A program made the translations under genes and the position numbers. Under the pieces are notes generated by a model. It saw only the letters and a list, made by a program, of their open reading frames with translations, did no database searches and was not told the DNA's origin. Below are positions 8,470-17,448 of a stretch of DNA of 64,000 bases, one piece after another. Numbering within the stretch: the stretch's first letter is position 1; every line of letters begins with the position of its first letter. Source of the stretch: Neobacillus kokaensis (GTDB taxonomy: Bacteria; Bacillota; Bacilli; Bacillales; Cytobacillaceae); NCBI RefSeq assembly GCF_014656545.1, contig NZ_BNDS01000006.1:999-64998 (forward strand), in the 5' to 3' direction.

Positions 8470-9201
8470 ATGGAACGACTCCAAAAAGTCATAGCCCGTG
8501 CTGGCATTGCATCAAGAAGAAAAGCAGAAGAATTAATTAAAGAAGGCAGGGTTAAGGTAAACGGAAAGATTATAACGGAGCTTGGGGTAAAGGTCACAGC
8601 TTCTGATCGTGTTGAGGTTAATGAAATACCGATTGAACGTGAGGAATCGGTTTATTTCCTGTTATACAAGCCAAGGGGTGTTATCTCAAGTGTCAGCGAT
8701 GATAAAGGCAGAAAGGTTGTTACTGATTTTTTCGCCGGACTCAAAGAAAGGATTTTTCCAATCGGCAGGCTGGATTATGATACATCAGGATTGTTGCTGC
8801 TAACAAACGATGGGGAATTCGCTAATTTACTAATGCATCCTAGAAGTGAAGTTGAAAAGGTTTACGTAGCAAAAGTGAAAGGGGTTCCTTTAAAGGAGAA
8901 TCTGAGGAAATTAGAAAAAGGGATTCGTCTTGAAGATGGAAAAACAGCACCGGCTAAAGTGAAAATGCTCTCTTTTGATAAGAAAAAGGAAACAGCTATT
9001 ATTGAAATCTCCATCCATGAAGGCCGAAATCGTCAGGTTAGAAGAATGTTTGAAGCTATTGGTCATGATGTGTTAAAGCTTAAGCGGGAGCGTTATGGTT
9101 TCTTAACCTTGAATGGCTTAAAGGCGGGAGAAGCGAGAGAACTAACCCCTCATGAGGTAAAACAATTAAGAGCGGCTGCTATGGAAACCGGAAAAAAATA
9201 A
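8470..9201 (+). CDS. rluB: 23S rRNA pseudouridine synthase RluB
   Basis: The 243-residue protein begins with an S4 RNA-binding domain (MERLQKVIARAGIASRRKAEEL). The catalytic domain of the RsuA/RluB/E/F family follows, with the signature GRLDYDTSGLLLLTNDGEFA; the Asp of RLDYDTSGL is the catalytic residue. GRNRQVRRMFEAIGHDV near residue 185 is also family-typical. In B. subtilis the gene (ypuL) lies directly upstream of resA, as here, and modifies 23S rRNA. It has a GAGGTGAATTG ribosome site. Confidence 0.95.
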   Translation: MERLQKVIARAGIASRRKAEELIKEGRVKVNGKIITELGVKVTASDRVEVNEIPIEREESVYFLLYKPRGVISSVSDDKGRKVVTDFFAGLKERIFPIGRLDYDTSGLLLLTNDGEFANLLMHPRSEVEKVYVAKVKGVPLKENLRKLEKGIRLEDGKTAPAKVKMLSFDKKKETAIIEISIHEGRNRQVRRMFEAIGHDVLKLKRERYGFLTLNGLKAGEARELTPHEVKQLRAAAMETGKK

Positions 9202-9268
9202 TTAAAAAGTTCATAGAAAAGTCACAAATACCTGCTATAGTAAACACTATGCAATCAATGAAAAATGT

Positions 9269-9274
9269 TATAAT
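9269..9274 (+). promoter_or_regulatory. Likely -10 element of the resABC promoter
   Basis: TATAAT at 9269-9274 sits about 40 bases before the resA start. No good -35 lies at the usual distance, which would fit a promoter that needs an activator, such as ResD in B. subtilis. This is inference only. Confidence 0.4.
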
Positions 9275-9312
9275 TTAGCTTAATTGTGTCATGCTGTAAT
9301 GGAGGGTTGTTA

Positions 9313-9837
9313 ATGAAAAAACGGCGATTAATCATGCGATCAATTATCTTAGCAATATTAGTAGCTGCCGTTGCTTATACATTGTATGCAAATTTTATGA
9401 AAGATCATGCACAAAAGGTAGCAGTTGGGAATCAAGCTCCTGATTTTGTTCTAACTGATATGCAGGGAAATAAGCATCGTTTATCTGATTATAAGGGACA
9501 AGGTGTATTTTTGAATTTTTGGGGAACCTGGTGCCCGCCTTGCAAAAAAGAAATGCCATATATTAATAACCAGTATCACCAATTTAAAGACCAGGGTGTT
9601 CAAGTTTTATCAATTGATATTCAAGAATCAGAACTTGCGGTTAATCAATTTATTGCCCGTTATAAGCTTGATTTCCCCGTTATGATTGATACCGATAAAG
9701 AAGTCATGACCGCTTATGGAATCGACCAGCTTCCAGCAACATTTTTGATTGATAAGGACGGAAAGGTTGTAAAGTCTACAACCGGCGAAATGTCTGAAGA
9801 TATGGTGAGGGAATATATGGAGAAAATAAAACCATAA
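9313..9837 (+). CDS. resA: Thiol-disulfide oxidoreductase ResA
   Basis: This 174-residue protein has a basic start, a single membrane anchor (about residues 10-28) and an extracytoplasmic thioredoxin-like domain. The active site is WCPPC with C74 and C77. B. subtilis ResA has Cys-Glu-Pro-Cys at the same positions, so the first intervening residue differs. ResA reduces the haem-binding cysteines of apocytochrome c before haem attachment. The ATG at 9313 follows GGAGGG; an upstream in-frame GTG at 9286 would only add MSCCNGGLL in front of the anchor. It heads resABC. Confidence 0.95.
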   Translation: MKKRRLIMRSIILAILVAAVAYTLYANFMKDHAQKVAVGNQAPDFVLTDMQGNKHRLSDYKGQGVFLNFWGTWCPPCKKEMPYINNQYHQFKDQGVQVLSIDIQESELAVNQFIARYKLDFPVMIDTDKEVMTAYGIDQLPATFLIDKDGKVVKSTTGEMSEDMVREYMEKIKP

Positions 9838-9859
9838 CGGTTACAGGGAGTTTGTTATC

Positions 9860-11482
9860 ATGAAGGATGTAAAATGTGAATGTGGGCATGTCAATCCCCA
9901 TGGAACTGTGCTATGTGAGGCCTGCGGGAAAATTCTCGATGAAGAGGAAAAGAAAAAGCAGCTGCTTGATATGCGCTACGAAGGCAGTGCCCGCCGCTCA
10001 CAAACTTATTCTAAAACGATTATTGATAAAATATGGAACTTTTTTTCGTCTGTTAAGGTTGGGGTCTGGCTGATTGTCATTACCTTAATAGCTTCAATAC
10101 TTGGAACGATCCTTCCTCAGAAAATGTACATAGATCTTCCTCCAGAAGTTTATTATGAGCAGGAATACGGCTGGTTTGGGAAATTATACTACCAATTAGG
10201 TTTCCATGATTTATATGGTTCATGGTGGTATTTATTGCTTATTGCCATGATTGGTATTTCGCTGGTAATTTGTAGTCTTGATAGAGTTGTGCCGCTTTAT
10301 AAGGCATTAAAAGCTCAACGGGTAACTAGACATGAAGGCTTTTTAAAAAGACAGCGTATTTTTGGAATCAATACACTTGTAAATCAACAAGATATTGATA
10401 TTGTTAAAGAGCGTTTAAAACAGAAACATTATCATGTGCGCGAAGAAAATGGCGATTTGCTTGCTGAAAAAGGACGGTTCTCGCGCTGGGGCCCATATGT
10501 AAACCATGTTGGTTTAATTATTTTTCTTTTTGGCGGAATGCTCCGTTTTGTGCCAGGAGTGTATGTGAATGAAAACCTTTGGGTTCGTGAAGGAGAAACT
10601 GCCTTAGTACCGGAAACCGGGGAACAGTTATATCTGCAAAATAATAAATTTATCTTACAGCACTATGATAAAGAAAAAAATAAGACCTTTGAAAAAGCAC
10701 TGGAACGGGCCGGCGACGTTGTGAAAAACTACCAATCAAATGTCGTGCTTTATAAACGTTCTGGAGAGAAGATCCCTGGTGAAAAGCCAAAGCTTGAGAA
10801 GGTAAAGGATTATAAGGTGCGTGTTAATCATCCTTTAACTTTTGAAGGCTACTCCATATACCAGTCATCATATCGAAGTGAAATGAACTCAATGACATTT
10901 AACCTAATTAATAAAAAGACAGAGCAATCTTTTGGGGAGCTTACGATAAATCTGCAAGATCCAAAGGAAAAATATGATTTGGGAAATGGGTATTCTGTGA
11001 AAATTCTTAACTATTTTCCAGACTTTGAATTTGCTAAAAATGGTGAACCAAGTACGAAATCGCGTGTGCCGAATAATCCGGCGTTTATTTTTCGGATGAC
11101 TGCTCCAGATAAGCCAAAAGGGGAAACAAGCTTTGTTGCCATTAGGCAAACAATTGAACCATTTGGCGATAATACTTATAAAATGGCCTTTAAAGGAATC
11201 GGAACAAAAAATGTTTCAGGATTTACTGTTCGTAAGGATTCATCTCTATGGGTTATCATTATTGGCGGGATACTATTTATGATTGGTGTTATTCAAGGTG
11301 CATATTGGAATCACCGCCGAATTTGGGTGCAACATAAAAATGGGGAAGTTTGGATTGCTGCACACACAAATAAGAATTGGTATGGGTTAAAACGGGAAAT
11401 TGAAAAAGTATTAGAGGATACGAATCTGGGTAATCCGGAAGATCAGCTTCAAAGTGAAACAACGGACAAGGAGGGAGTTTAG
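9860..11482 (+). CDS. resB: Cytochrome c biogenesis protein ResB
   Basis: This is a 540-residue membrane protein of the ResB/Ccs1 family, nearly the same length as B. subtilis ResB (542). The N-terminus holds a small four-cysteine motif (CECGHVN...CEACGK) that looks like a zinc ribbon. Transmembrane helices follow near residues 65-85, 120-145 and 210-230, with a large extracytoplasmic domain and a final helix around 465-485. With ResC it forms the system II haem export and ligation complex. It lies 22 bases after resA and ends one base before resC. Confidence 0.95.
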   Translation: MKDVKCECGHVNPHGTVLCEACGKILDEEEKKKQLLDMRYEGSARRSQTYSKTIIDKIWNFFSSVKVGVWLIVITLIASILGTILPQKMYIDLPPEVYYEQEYGWFGKLYYQLGFHDLYGSWWYLLLIAMIGISLVICSLDRVVPLYKALKAQRVTRHEGFLKRQRIFGINTLVNQQDIDIVKERLKQKHYHVREENGDLLAEKGRFSRWGPYVNHVGLIIFLFGGMLRFVPGVYVNENLWVREGETALVPETGEQLYLQNNKFILQHYDKEKNKTFEKALERAGDVVKNYQSNVVLYKRSGEKIPGEKPKLEKVKDYKVRVNHPLTFEGYSIYQSSYRSEMNSMTFNLINKKTEQSFGELTINLQDPKEKYDLGNGYSVKILNYFPDFEFAKNGEPSTKSRVPNNPAFIFRMTAPDKPKGETSFVAIRQTIEPFGDNTYKMAFKGIGTKNVSGFTVRKDSSLWVIIIGGILFMIGVIQGAYWNHRRIWVQHKNGEVWIAAHTNKNWYGLKREIEKVLEDTNLGNPEDQLQSETTDKEGV

Positions 11483-12670
11483 TTGGCGGCCCTAAGTAGT
11501 AATTTATTGTTTTCAGCGTTTATTCTTTATTTAATTGCAACACTTTTTTTCGGCGGGTCAATTAAAGCCAAAAAGGATCTAAATGATACAAAGACTACTA
11601 ATAATTGGGGGAAAATTGCTGTTTTCTTAACCATTGTAGGCTTTATATCACAGCTTGGATATTTTATTACCAGGTGGATTGCTGCCGGACATGCACCGGT
11701 TAGTAATATGTTTGAATTTACAACATTTTTTGGGATGGCTCTAGTTGGAGCATTTATTATTATTTATTTTATATATCGGACCACATTACTTGGATTATTC
11801 ACGATGCCTGTAGCTATCTTGGTGATTGCTTATGCGAGTATGTTTCCGAGAGATATTTCACCATTAATTCCAGCGCTTCAAAGTTACTGGCTGCATATAC
11901 ATGTTACCACTGCAGCGATTGGGGAAGCGATTCTGGCAATTAGTTTTGCGGCTGGATTAATCTATCTTGTAAAAGTGATAGACCAAACTAAATCGAATAA
12001 GAAAACCTTCTGGCTTGAATTCGTTATGTTTGGTTTAGTTACGGTAATCGGTTTCGTGGCTGTCTCTTCCATATTTGCCGGGGCAGGTTATCAGGAAAAG
12101 TTTAATTGGATCGATAAACATGGAAACCAGGCAGAGATTGAGTATTTAATGCCTGCCTTAACAGGACCGCATGAAGGAGAATTGCTGACTAAAGACGGAT
12201 TTAAACCGTTGGTAGAAATGCCTGCAATTATTAATGCTAAGAAGCTAAATACCGTTATCTGGTCGTTTGCAGCAGGAATTATTCTATACGCTCTAATCAG
12301 ATTAATTCTCAGAAAACGAATTGGGGCGGCACTCAAACCGCTTGTTAAAAATATTAAACTGGATTTTGTAGATGAAATTAGTTACCGTTCCGTATTAATA
12401 GGGTTTCCGGTGTTCACTTTAGGGGCTTTAATTTTTGCGATGATTTGGGCGCAGGAAGCTTGGTCCCGATTCTGGGGATGGGACCCAAAAGAAGTCTGGG
12501 CGTTAATTACGTGGTTATTCTATGCTGCATTTATGCATTTACGGCTTTCGAAAGGATGGCATGGAGAAAAGTCGGCTTGGCTTGCGGTCATTGGTTTTGC
12601 CATTATCATGTTTAACTTAGTAGCTGTAAACCTTATCATCGCCGGTCTGCATTCTTATGCTGGTTCATAA
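11483..12670 (+). CDS. resC: Cytochrome c biogenesis protein ResC (CcsA)
   Basis: This 395-residue polytopic membrane protein has the CcsA/ResC haem-handling signature [20 protein letters not shown], preceded by AQEAWSRF and flanked by conserved histidines. It starts at TTG 11483, directly after the resB stop and behind GGAGGG. B. subtilis ResC has about 391 residues. It works with ResB to deliver and attach haem to c-type cytochromes such as QcrC, encoded at 61.4 kb. A terminator follows. Confidence 0.95.
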   Translation: MAALSSNLLFSAFILYLIATLFFGGSIKAKKDLNDTKTTNNWGKIAVFLTIVGFISQLGYFITRWIAAGHAPVSNMFEFTTFFGMALVGAFIIIYFIYRTTLLGLFTMPVAILVIAYASMFPRDISPLIPALQSYWLHIHVTTAAIGEAILAISFAAGLIYLVKVIDQTKSNKKTFWLEFVMFGLVTVIGFVAVSSIFAGAGYQEKFNWIDKHGNQAEIEYLMPALTGPHEGELLTKDGFKPLVEMPAIINAKKLNTVIWSFAAGIILYALIRLILRKRIGAALKPLVKNIKLDFVDEISYRSVLIGFPVFTLGALIFAMIWAQEAWSRFWGWDPKEVWALITWLFYAAFMHLRLSKGWHGEKSAWLAVIGFAIIMFNLVAVNLIIAGLHSYAGS

Positions 12671-12680
12671 TAAAAATTTT

Positions 12681-12713
12681 GCCTTCGCTTTTATATAAAG
12701 TGAAGGCTTTTTA
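12681..12713 (+). terminator. Terminator of resABC
   Basis: GCCTTCGCTTTT pairs with AAAGTGAAGGC and is followed by TTTTTAT. In B. subtilis some transcripts read through into resDE; the same could happen here. Confidence 0.8.
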
Positions 12714-12754
12714 TAAAATGACTATGTTATACACTGTGTTGATTGGGGCGGTAA

Positions 12755-12812
12755 TTAACACCTTTTTTTCAATTTGTCATATTATTGACACTTTTTAAGG
12801 CGTTTATTAACA
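12755..12812 (+). promoter_or_regulatory. Candidate Pho-box-like direct repeats upstream of resD
   Basis: TTAACA-like hexamers occur at 12755 (TTAACA), 12774 (TTGTCA), 12785 (TTGACA) and 12807 (TTAACA). The last three are spaced 11 and 22 bases apart. An 11-base period of TT(A/T)ACA boxes is the known architecture of PhoP sites, and PhoP regulates res genes in B. subtilis. Assignment here is inference. Confidence 0.35.
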
Positions 12813-12872
12813 CAGAACATATAGCAAAATTAGAAACCATTTTGTAAAATAAACATCATGGGGTGATTATTA

Positions 12873-13589
12873 ATGGAAAAAGACGTGAAAATTTTAGTTG
12901 TAGATGATGAAGAAAGAATTCGCCGCTTATTAAGAATGTACTTAGAGCGGGAAGATTTTATTATAGATGAGGCTGAAGACGGAAATGAGGCTTTATCAAA
13001 AGCCATTACAAACGAATATGATGTTATTCTTTTAGACCTAATGATGCCCGGTAAAGATGGGATTGAAGTTTGTCGGGAATTAAGAGAAAAGAAGGCTACT
13101 CCTGTTATTATGCTGACAGCAAAAGGCGAAGAAGTAAACCGTGTACAGGGCTTTGAAGTTGGTACCGACGATTATATTGTGAAGCCTTTCAGTCCAAGAG
13201 AAGTTGTTTTAAGGGTAAAGGCACTATTAAGAAGAGCGTCTCAAACAACTTTTCTACAAACGGAAACAACCACAAAGGACGTCATTGTATTCCCGCATTT
13301 AACGATTGATAATGATGCCCATAGGGTTTCAGCTGATGGCAAAGAAGTCAGTTTAACACCAAAAGAATATGAATTGCTTTACTTCCTTGCGAAGGCTCCG
13401 GATAAAGTATTTGATCGTGAGCAATTATTAAAGGAAGTTTGGCATTATGAATTTTTTGGAGACTTACGTACTGTTGATACACATGTGAAACGTCTTCGGG
13501 AAAAATTAAATAAAGTGTCCGAACAAGCCGCGAGAATGATTGTAACCGTTTGGGGTGTCGGCTACAAGTTTGAGGTAACAAATGAATGA
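12873..13589 (+). CDS. resD: Redox response regulator ResD
   Basis: This is a 238-residue OmpR/PhoB-type regulator. The receiver domain has the acidic pocket D11-D12, phosphoacceptor D55 in LLDLMMPG, and the KPF lysine near 105. A C-terminal winged helix with [13 protein letters not shown] and [14 protein letters not shown] follows. The length matches B. subtilis ResD (240). It controls aerobic and anaerobic respiration genes, including resABC and often qcr genes. The last four bases overlap the resE start (ATGA), so the pair is translationally coupled. Confidence 0.96.
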   Translation: MEKDVKILVVDDEERIRRLLRMYLEREDFIIDEAEDGNEALSKAITNEYDVILLDLMMPGKDGIEVCRELREKKATPVIMLTAKGEEVNRVQGFEVGTDDYIVKPFSPREVVLRVKALLRRASQTTFLQTETTTKDVIVFPHLTIDNDAHRVSADGKEVSLTPKEYELLYFLAKAPDKVFDREQLLKEVWHYEFFGDLRTVDTHVKRLREKLNKVSEQAARMIVTVWGVGYKFEVTNE

Positions 13590-15364
13590 CCTTTTTACGA
13601 AGCGTTGTAGGTAAGCTTTGGTTTACCATCCTTTTATTAGTTTCATTTGTCCTGTTCATTTTAACCGTAATGCTGCTAGAGTTCTTTCAAAACTATACGA
13701 TTGAACAAACCAAGGATAATTTAATTAATACAGCGGAAAAAATCGCTCGGATTCTTGAAGAACACCCTAATGATAAGCAATCGATTGGATTGGAGATCTC
13801 GTGGGAAGTAATTGATAGAGTGACCAAAGTGGTGATTATCAAAAATGATCATGAAATCTATTACTCCCCTAACACGGAAAATGATCAAAAATTAGCCATC
13901 GATGATATTAAAAATGATCCAGATTTATCTCAAGTTTTCCATAAAGATATAATGGTTGAAAAAGTATCTAATCTATCGACGAGGAAATCGCCCAATGATG
14001 AGAATGCGAATTATTCCATCATTGGGGTGCCGCTGCATCTTTCAGGAAACCAAGGTGCTGTTTTTATTTATCAATCATTGGAAGTAATGAAAGATACATC
14101 GCGGTCCACAACAAAGTTTATTTTGCTCGTAGCAGGTGTCGCGATTGTCCTGACAACTATTTTCGCCTTCTTTTTATCAACTAGAATTACTGCCCCGCTA
14201 AGGAAAATGCGGGAAGCCGCTTTCGAAGTTGCCAGAGGTAAATTTGACACAAAGGTTCCGATACTTACCCATGATGAAATTGGCGAACTAGCAACTGCCT
14301 TTAATCAAATGGGACGGCAGTTGAAGTTTAACATGAATGCTCTTAATCAGGAAAAAGAGCAGTTATCAAGTATTTTAAGCAGTATGGCGGATGGGGTCAT
14401 CACGTTCAATCGAGATGGAACAATCCTTATTACCAATCCGCCCGGTGATCGCTTTCTTCAATATTGGTATTATGAAAAAGGTGCCAGTACTTCTTCTGAA
14501 GCGATACCATCACAGGTAATGGAACTGTTTCAAAAAGCAGTCGAAACAGAAAAAGAACAAATGGGAGAAATATCGCTTCAAGGTCGTCATTGGGTTATTC
14601 TGGTAACCCCGCTATATAGCAATCGTTTTATTCGCGGTGCGGTTGCTGTTTTGAGAGATATGACCGAAGAGAGACAATTAGACAAAATGCGGAAGGATTT
14701 TATTGCAAATGTTTCACATGAGCTTAGAACTCCTATTTCCATGCTGCAAGGCTATAGTGAAGCCATTGTCGATGATATTGCAGAATCGCAAGAAGAGAAA
14801 AAAGAGATGGCAAAAGTTATTTATGATGAATCACTAAGAATGGGGCGCCTTGTGAATGAACTGCTTGATCTTGCTCGAATGGAGGCTGGCCATATTCAAT
14901 TATCAATGGAAGAAATAAATCTTTCCTCTTTTATTAATCGAATTATCCATAAGTTTCAAGGACTAGCAAAGGATAATGAAATTTACCTAGATGTTGATAT
15001 TGATAGTGGTGTTGAATCCGTTTTTCTTGACCCCGATCGAATTGAGCAAGTGCTCACTAATTTAATTGATAACGCTATTAGACATACACCAAAAGGCGGG
15101 ACAGTCAAATTAACAGTTGAATTGGAAGAAAAGGGGTTTAGAATGAATGTACAAGATTCCGGCTCAGGTATTTCTGAGGAAGATTTGCCATTTGTTTTTG
15201 AGCGTTTCTATAAGGCAGATAAAGCAAGAACAAGGGGGAAATCGGGAACAGGACTTGGTCTTGCTATTGCCAAGAATATTATTGATGCCCATAAAGGAAC
15301 GATTTCAGTGCAAAGCAAACTGGGACATGGAACGACATTTTCCTTCTTTTTACCTCGAAAATAG
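13586..15364 (+). CDS. resE: Sensor histidine kinase ResE
   Basis: This 592-residue kinase has two transmembrane segments (about 10-30 and 175-195) enclosing an extracytoplasmic domain. These are followed by a HAMP domain, a PAS domain (about 255-360), a HisKA domain with phosphoacceptor H378 in SHELRTP, and an ATPase domain with N-box [10 protein letters not shown] and G-boxes DSGSGI and GTGLGLAI. B. subtilis ResE is of similar length (589). It phosphorylates ResD under oxygen limitation or NO. It overlaps resD by four bases and ends in a terminator before sigX. Confidence 0.96.
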   Translation: MTFLRSVVGKLWFTILLLVSFVLFILTVMLLEFFQNYTIEQTKDNLINTAEKIARILEEHPNDKQSIGLEISWEVIDRVTKVVIIKNDHEIYYSPNTENDQKLAIDDIKNDPDLSQVFHKDIMVEKVSNLSTRKSPNDENANYSIIGVPLHLSGNQGAVFIYQSLEVMKDTSRSTTKFILLVAGVAIVLTTIFAFFLSTRITAPLRKMREAAFEVARGKFDTKVPILTHDEIGELATAFNQMGRQLKFNMNALNQEKEQLSSILSSMADGVITFNRDGTILITNPPGDRFLQYWYYEKGASTSSEAIPSQVMELFQKAVETEKEQMGEISLQGRHWVILVTPLYSNRFIRGAVAVLRDMTEERQLDKMRKDFIANVSHELRTPISMLQGYSEAIVDDIAESQEEKKEMAKVIYDESLRMGRLVNELLDLARMEAGHIQLSMEEINLSSFINRIIHKFQGLAKDNEIYLDVDIDSGVESVFLDPDRIEQVLTNLIDNAIRHTPKGGTVKLTVELEEKGFRMNVQDSGSGISEEDLPFVFERFYKADKARTRGKSGTGLGLAIAKNIIDAHKGTISVQSKLGHGTTFSFFLPRK

Positions 15365-15407
15365 GTAAAAACAATAGATATTTGCCGATTGTTCTTGATT
15401 CACGAGG

Positions 15408-15464
15408 AACATTTAGAAGATGACCTTTTTAAGGGAAGTCTTTTAAATGTTTTTCTTTTTTTTG
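15408..15464 (+). terminator. Terminator of resDE
   Basis: A long imperfect hairpin pairs AACATTTAGAAG with CTTTTAAATGTT, with an inner CCTT/AAGG. It is followed by a long T-rich tract. Confidence 0.8.
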
Positions 15465-15516
15465 TTTTCCAAATAATACCTTCCTTTTTGTTGAAAAACC
15501 GTCTATATTTAAGAGG

Positions 15517-15545
15517 TGAAACCTTTTATACATAAATAACGACTA
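15517..15545 (+). promoter_or_regulatory. ECF-type promoter of sigX (likely autoregulated)
   Basis: TGAAAC (15517-15522) and CGAC (15540-15543) are separated by 17 bases. This is the classic promoter form recognised by ECF sigma factors such as SigX and SigW. It lies 25 bases before the sigX start, consistent with the autoregulation known for B. subtilis sigX. Confidence 0.65.
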
Positions 15546-15567
15546 ATACTATGAACGGGGAGGGGAA

Positions 15568-16122
15568 ATGATGGACTCCGTTTTCGATGAGCTTTATAAA
15601 AAATACCACCACGATGTCTTTCAATTTTTATTTTATATGGTCAGAAACAGGGAGCAGGCAGAGGACCTTGTTCAAGAGGTCTACATTAGAGTTTTTAAGT
15701 CCTATAATCGTTTTGAAGGAAAAAGCAGTGAAAAAACATGGCTTTTTTCGATTGCCCGTAATGTGGCAATTGATTATTTTCGTAAGCAAAAGGGTTGGAA
15801 GGACAGACTGATGGAAAAGTTTGATTGGTCAACCAACCAGCTGAAAGATGATTACCCAATTCCCGAGGAGATTACAGTTCAAAAGGAAGAAATTCAATGG
15901 GTTTATAAATGCTTAGAATATTGTAATGTTGATCAAAGAGCAGTCATCATTTTACGGTTCTTACAGGACTTATCAATTGCGGAAACAGCGCAGGCTTTAG
16001 GTTGGACGGAAAGTAAAGTGAAAACAACGCAGCACCGGTCATTAAAGCTGATAAAAAAACATATGGAAACTTTTTATGCAAAGGAGGAATCAAACATTGA
16101 AAAAGTCAGAGTGGAGCGATAG
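15568..16122 (+). CDS. sigX: ECF sigma factor SigX
   Basis: The 184-residue protein has region 2 (FYMVRNREQAEDLVQEVYIR, residues about 24-43) and region 4 (RAVIILRFLQDLSIAETAQ, then an HTH). This is the group IV sigma factor layout. Placement directly after resDE and before a membrane anti-sigma factor matches B. subtilis sigX-rsiX, which controls cell-surface charge modification and antimicrobial peptide tolerance. Two adjacent ATGs (15568, 15571) follow GGGGAGGGG. The 3' end overlaps the rsiX start. Confidence 0.93.
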   Translation: MMDSVFDELYKKYHHDVFQFLFYMVRNREQAEDLVQEVYIRVFKSYNRFEGKSSEKTWLFSIARNVAIDYFRKQKGWKDRLMEKFDWSTNQLKDDYPIPEEITVQKEEIQWVYKCLEYCNVDQRAVIILRFLQDLSIAETAQALGWTESKVKTTQHRSLKLIKKHMETFYAKEESNIEKVRVER

Positions 16123-17266
16123 AGAAATTGAGGAACTATTAAGGCATATGCCGAAAATACAAGATCATCGCGATCCTCGTGACATATACCAAAATCTTTC
16201 CTTAAAAAAGCGGAAAACATTTCCTTGGGTGTTGCCAAGTATTGCGGCGGCGGCTGCCTTATTCCTTCTTATTGTTTTAGGTCCTAAATTAATGGACGGG
16301 GGACCAAAGACACAATATTCATTCGATCAATCCAGCAACAAAAAATCGGTTGAACAAAATATTGCCATGAAAAAAAAGGATGCTGCACAGAAAGATTACT
16401 CCATATCAAAAGCAGAGAATTATGACCGAATGAGTGAGGGACCATTAAAAACAGCCATTTATGAGGATGAAATAGGAAGCGGAAAAGTAATTACTTATTG
16501 GGTACCGGATGATCAAGCGCAAAATCTTATTCCTGTTTCTACTATTGTTCAAGAATCACAAAATGAATCATGGCTGGATTTATTTAATGAACATATGTCC
16601 CAAGTGAATGAGGATGCCTGGGGTTTAAGTGAGTACTACCCAATAAATGCGGAGTTTAAATATGATGAAAAGAATCAAATACTTGAAGTGAATGTTCCTG
16701 CTGACCACCAATACGGCCAAGGAGCTGCAAATGAACTTATGTTTCTTAATATTATTAAAAAAGATATAGCGTCTAATAGTGATTTGAAAAAGGTTAAATT
16801 ATTCACTGATGGAAAGCCTGGAATTGAATTTGGCAATACGGGGATTGAGACAGAACTTATTATTCAACCTGAAAAAAATCATGCTTATTTGCTTTATTAT
16901 CCTAATAATAATGAAACACCATATCTTGTGCCAACGATTGAATCGTTTAAAACAATCAAGGATGCTATCGCAGCCATGAAAAAAGATGATCCAACAAATG
17001 GATTGAGGAAATCCATGCTGTTTGAGCTCAGTGAAAAAGATATGACGATTCAGGATAATACGCTACATGTAACAATGGAGAAAAATGCAAAAATGAAGAA
17101 TGACCAAATAACATTGTTTTCCTTTGAGGCACTTTTACTAACGGCTAAAGAATTTGGCTTAGAAAAAGTTATGATCAAGAATGCGCCAATTAAACAAATT
17201 GGGCCATTTGATCTTTCTATAGAAAATAAGGTACCAATTGCACCTAACCTGCGTAATATAGAATAA
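16097..17266 (+). CDS. rsiX: Anti-sigma factor RsiX
   Basis: I place the start at TTG 16097, behind a strong AAGGAGG at 16081-16087, giving 389 residues. The cytoplasmic N-terminus (KKSEWSDREIEELLRHMP) binds the sigma factor. One transmembrane helix lies near residues 43-62, and the rest is extracytoplasmic, resembling the sporulation/anti-sigma (GerMN-like) domain arrangement of RsiX. B. subtilis RsiX has 368 residues. The start lies inside sigX, so the two are coupled. It holds SigX inactive at the membrane. Confidence 0.9.
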   Translation: MKKSEWSDREIEELLRHMPKIQDHRDPRDIYQNLSLKKRKTFPWVLPSIAAAAALFLLIVLGPKLMDGGPKTQYSFDQSSNKKSVEQNIAMKKKDAAQKDYSISKAENYDRMSEGPLKTAIYEDEIGSGKVITYWVPDDQAQNLIPVSTIVQESQNESWLDLFNEHMSQVNEDAWGLSEYYPINAEFKYDEKNQILEVNVPADHQYGQGAANELMFLNIIKKDIASNSDLKKVKLFTDGKPGIEFGNTGIETELIIQPEKNHAYLLYYPNNNETPYLVPTIESFKTIKDAIAAMKKDDPTNGLRKSMLFELSEKDMTIQDNTLHVTMEKNAKMKNDQITLFSFEALLLTAKEFGLEKVMIKNAPIKQIGPFDLSIENKVPIAPNLRNIE

Positions 17267-17274
17267 CGGTTTGT

Positions 17275-17303
17275 AATCAACCATTTATGGTTGATTTTCT
17301 TTT
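17275..17303 (+). terminator. Terminator of sigX-rsiX
   Basis: AATCAACCA and TGGTTGATT form a perfect nine-base-pair stem with a four-base loop, followed by TTCTTTTTGC. Confidence 0.85.
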
Positions 17304-17448
17304 TGCTTAATTTTTGCATAAAATGTCTGTTGTCTCCAAAATATAACAAATATGTTCTGTCCATCATTTACGAAATGTTCTAAAGATGAATCATAGAACA
17401 TATCGTGAGGAGGAGAGTAATGATTTTAAGGAGGAAAAGGGAAAGAAA

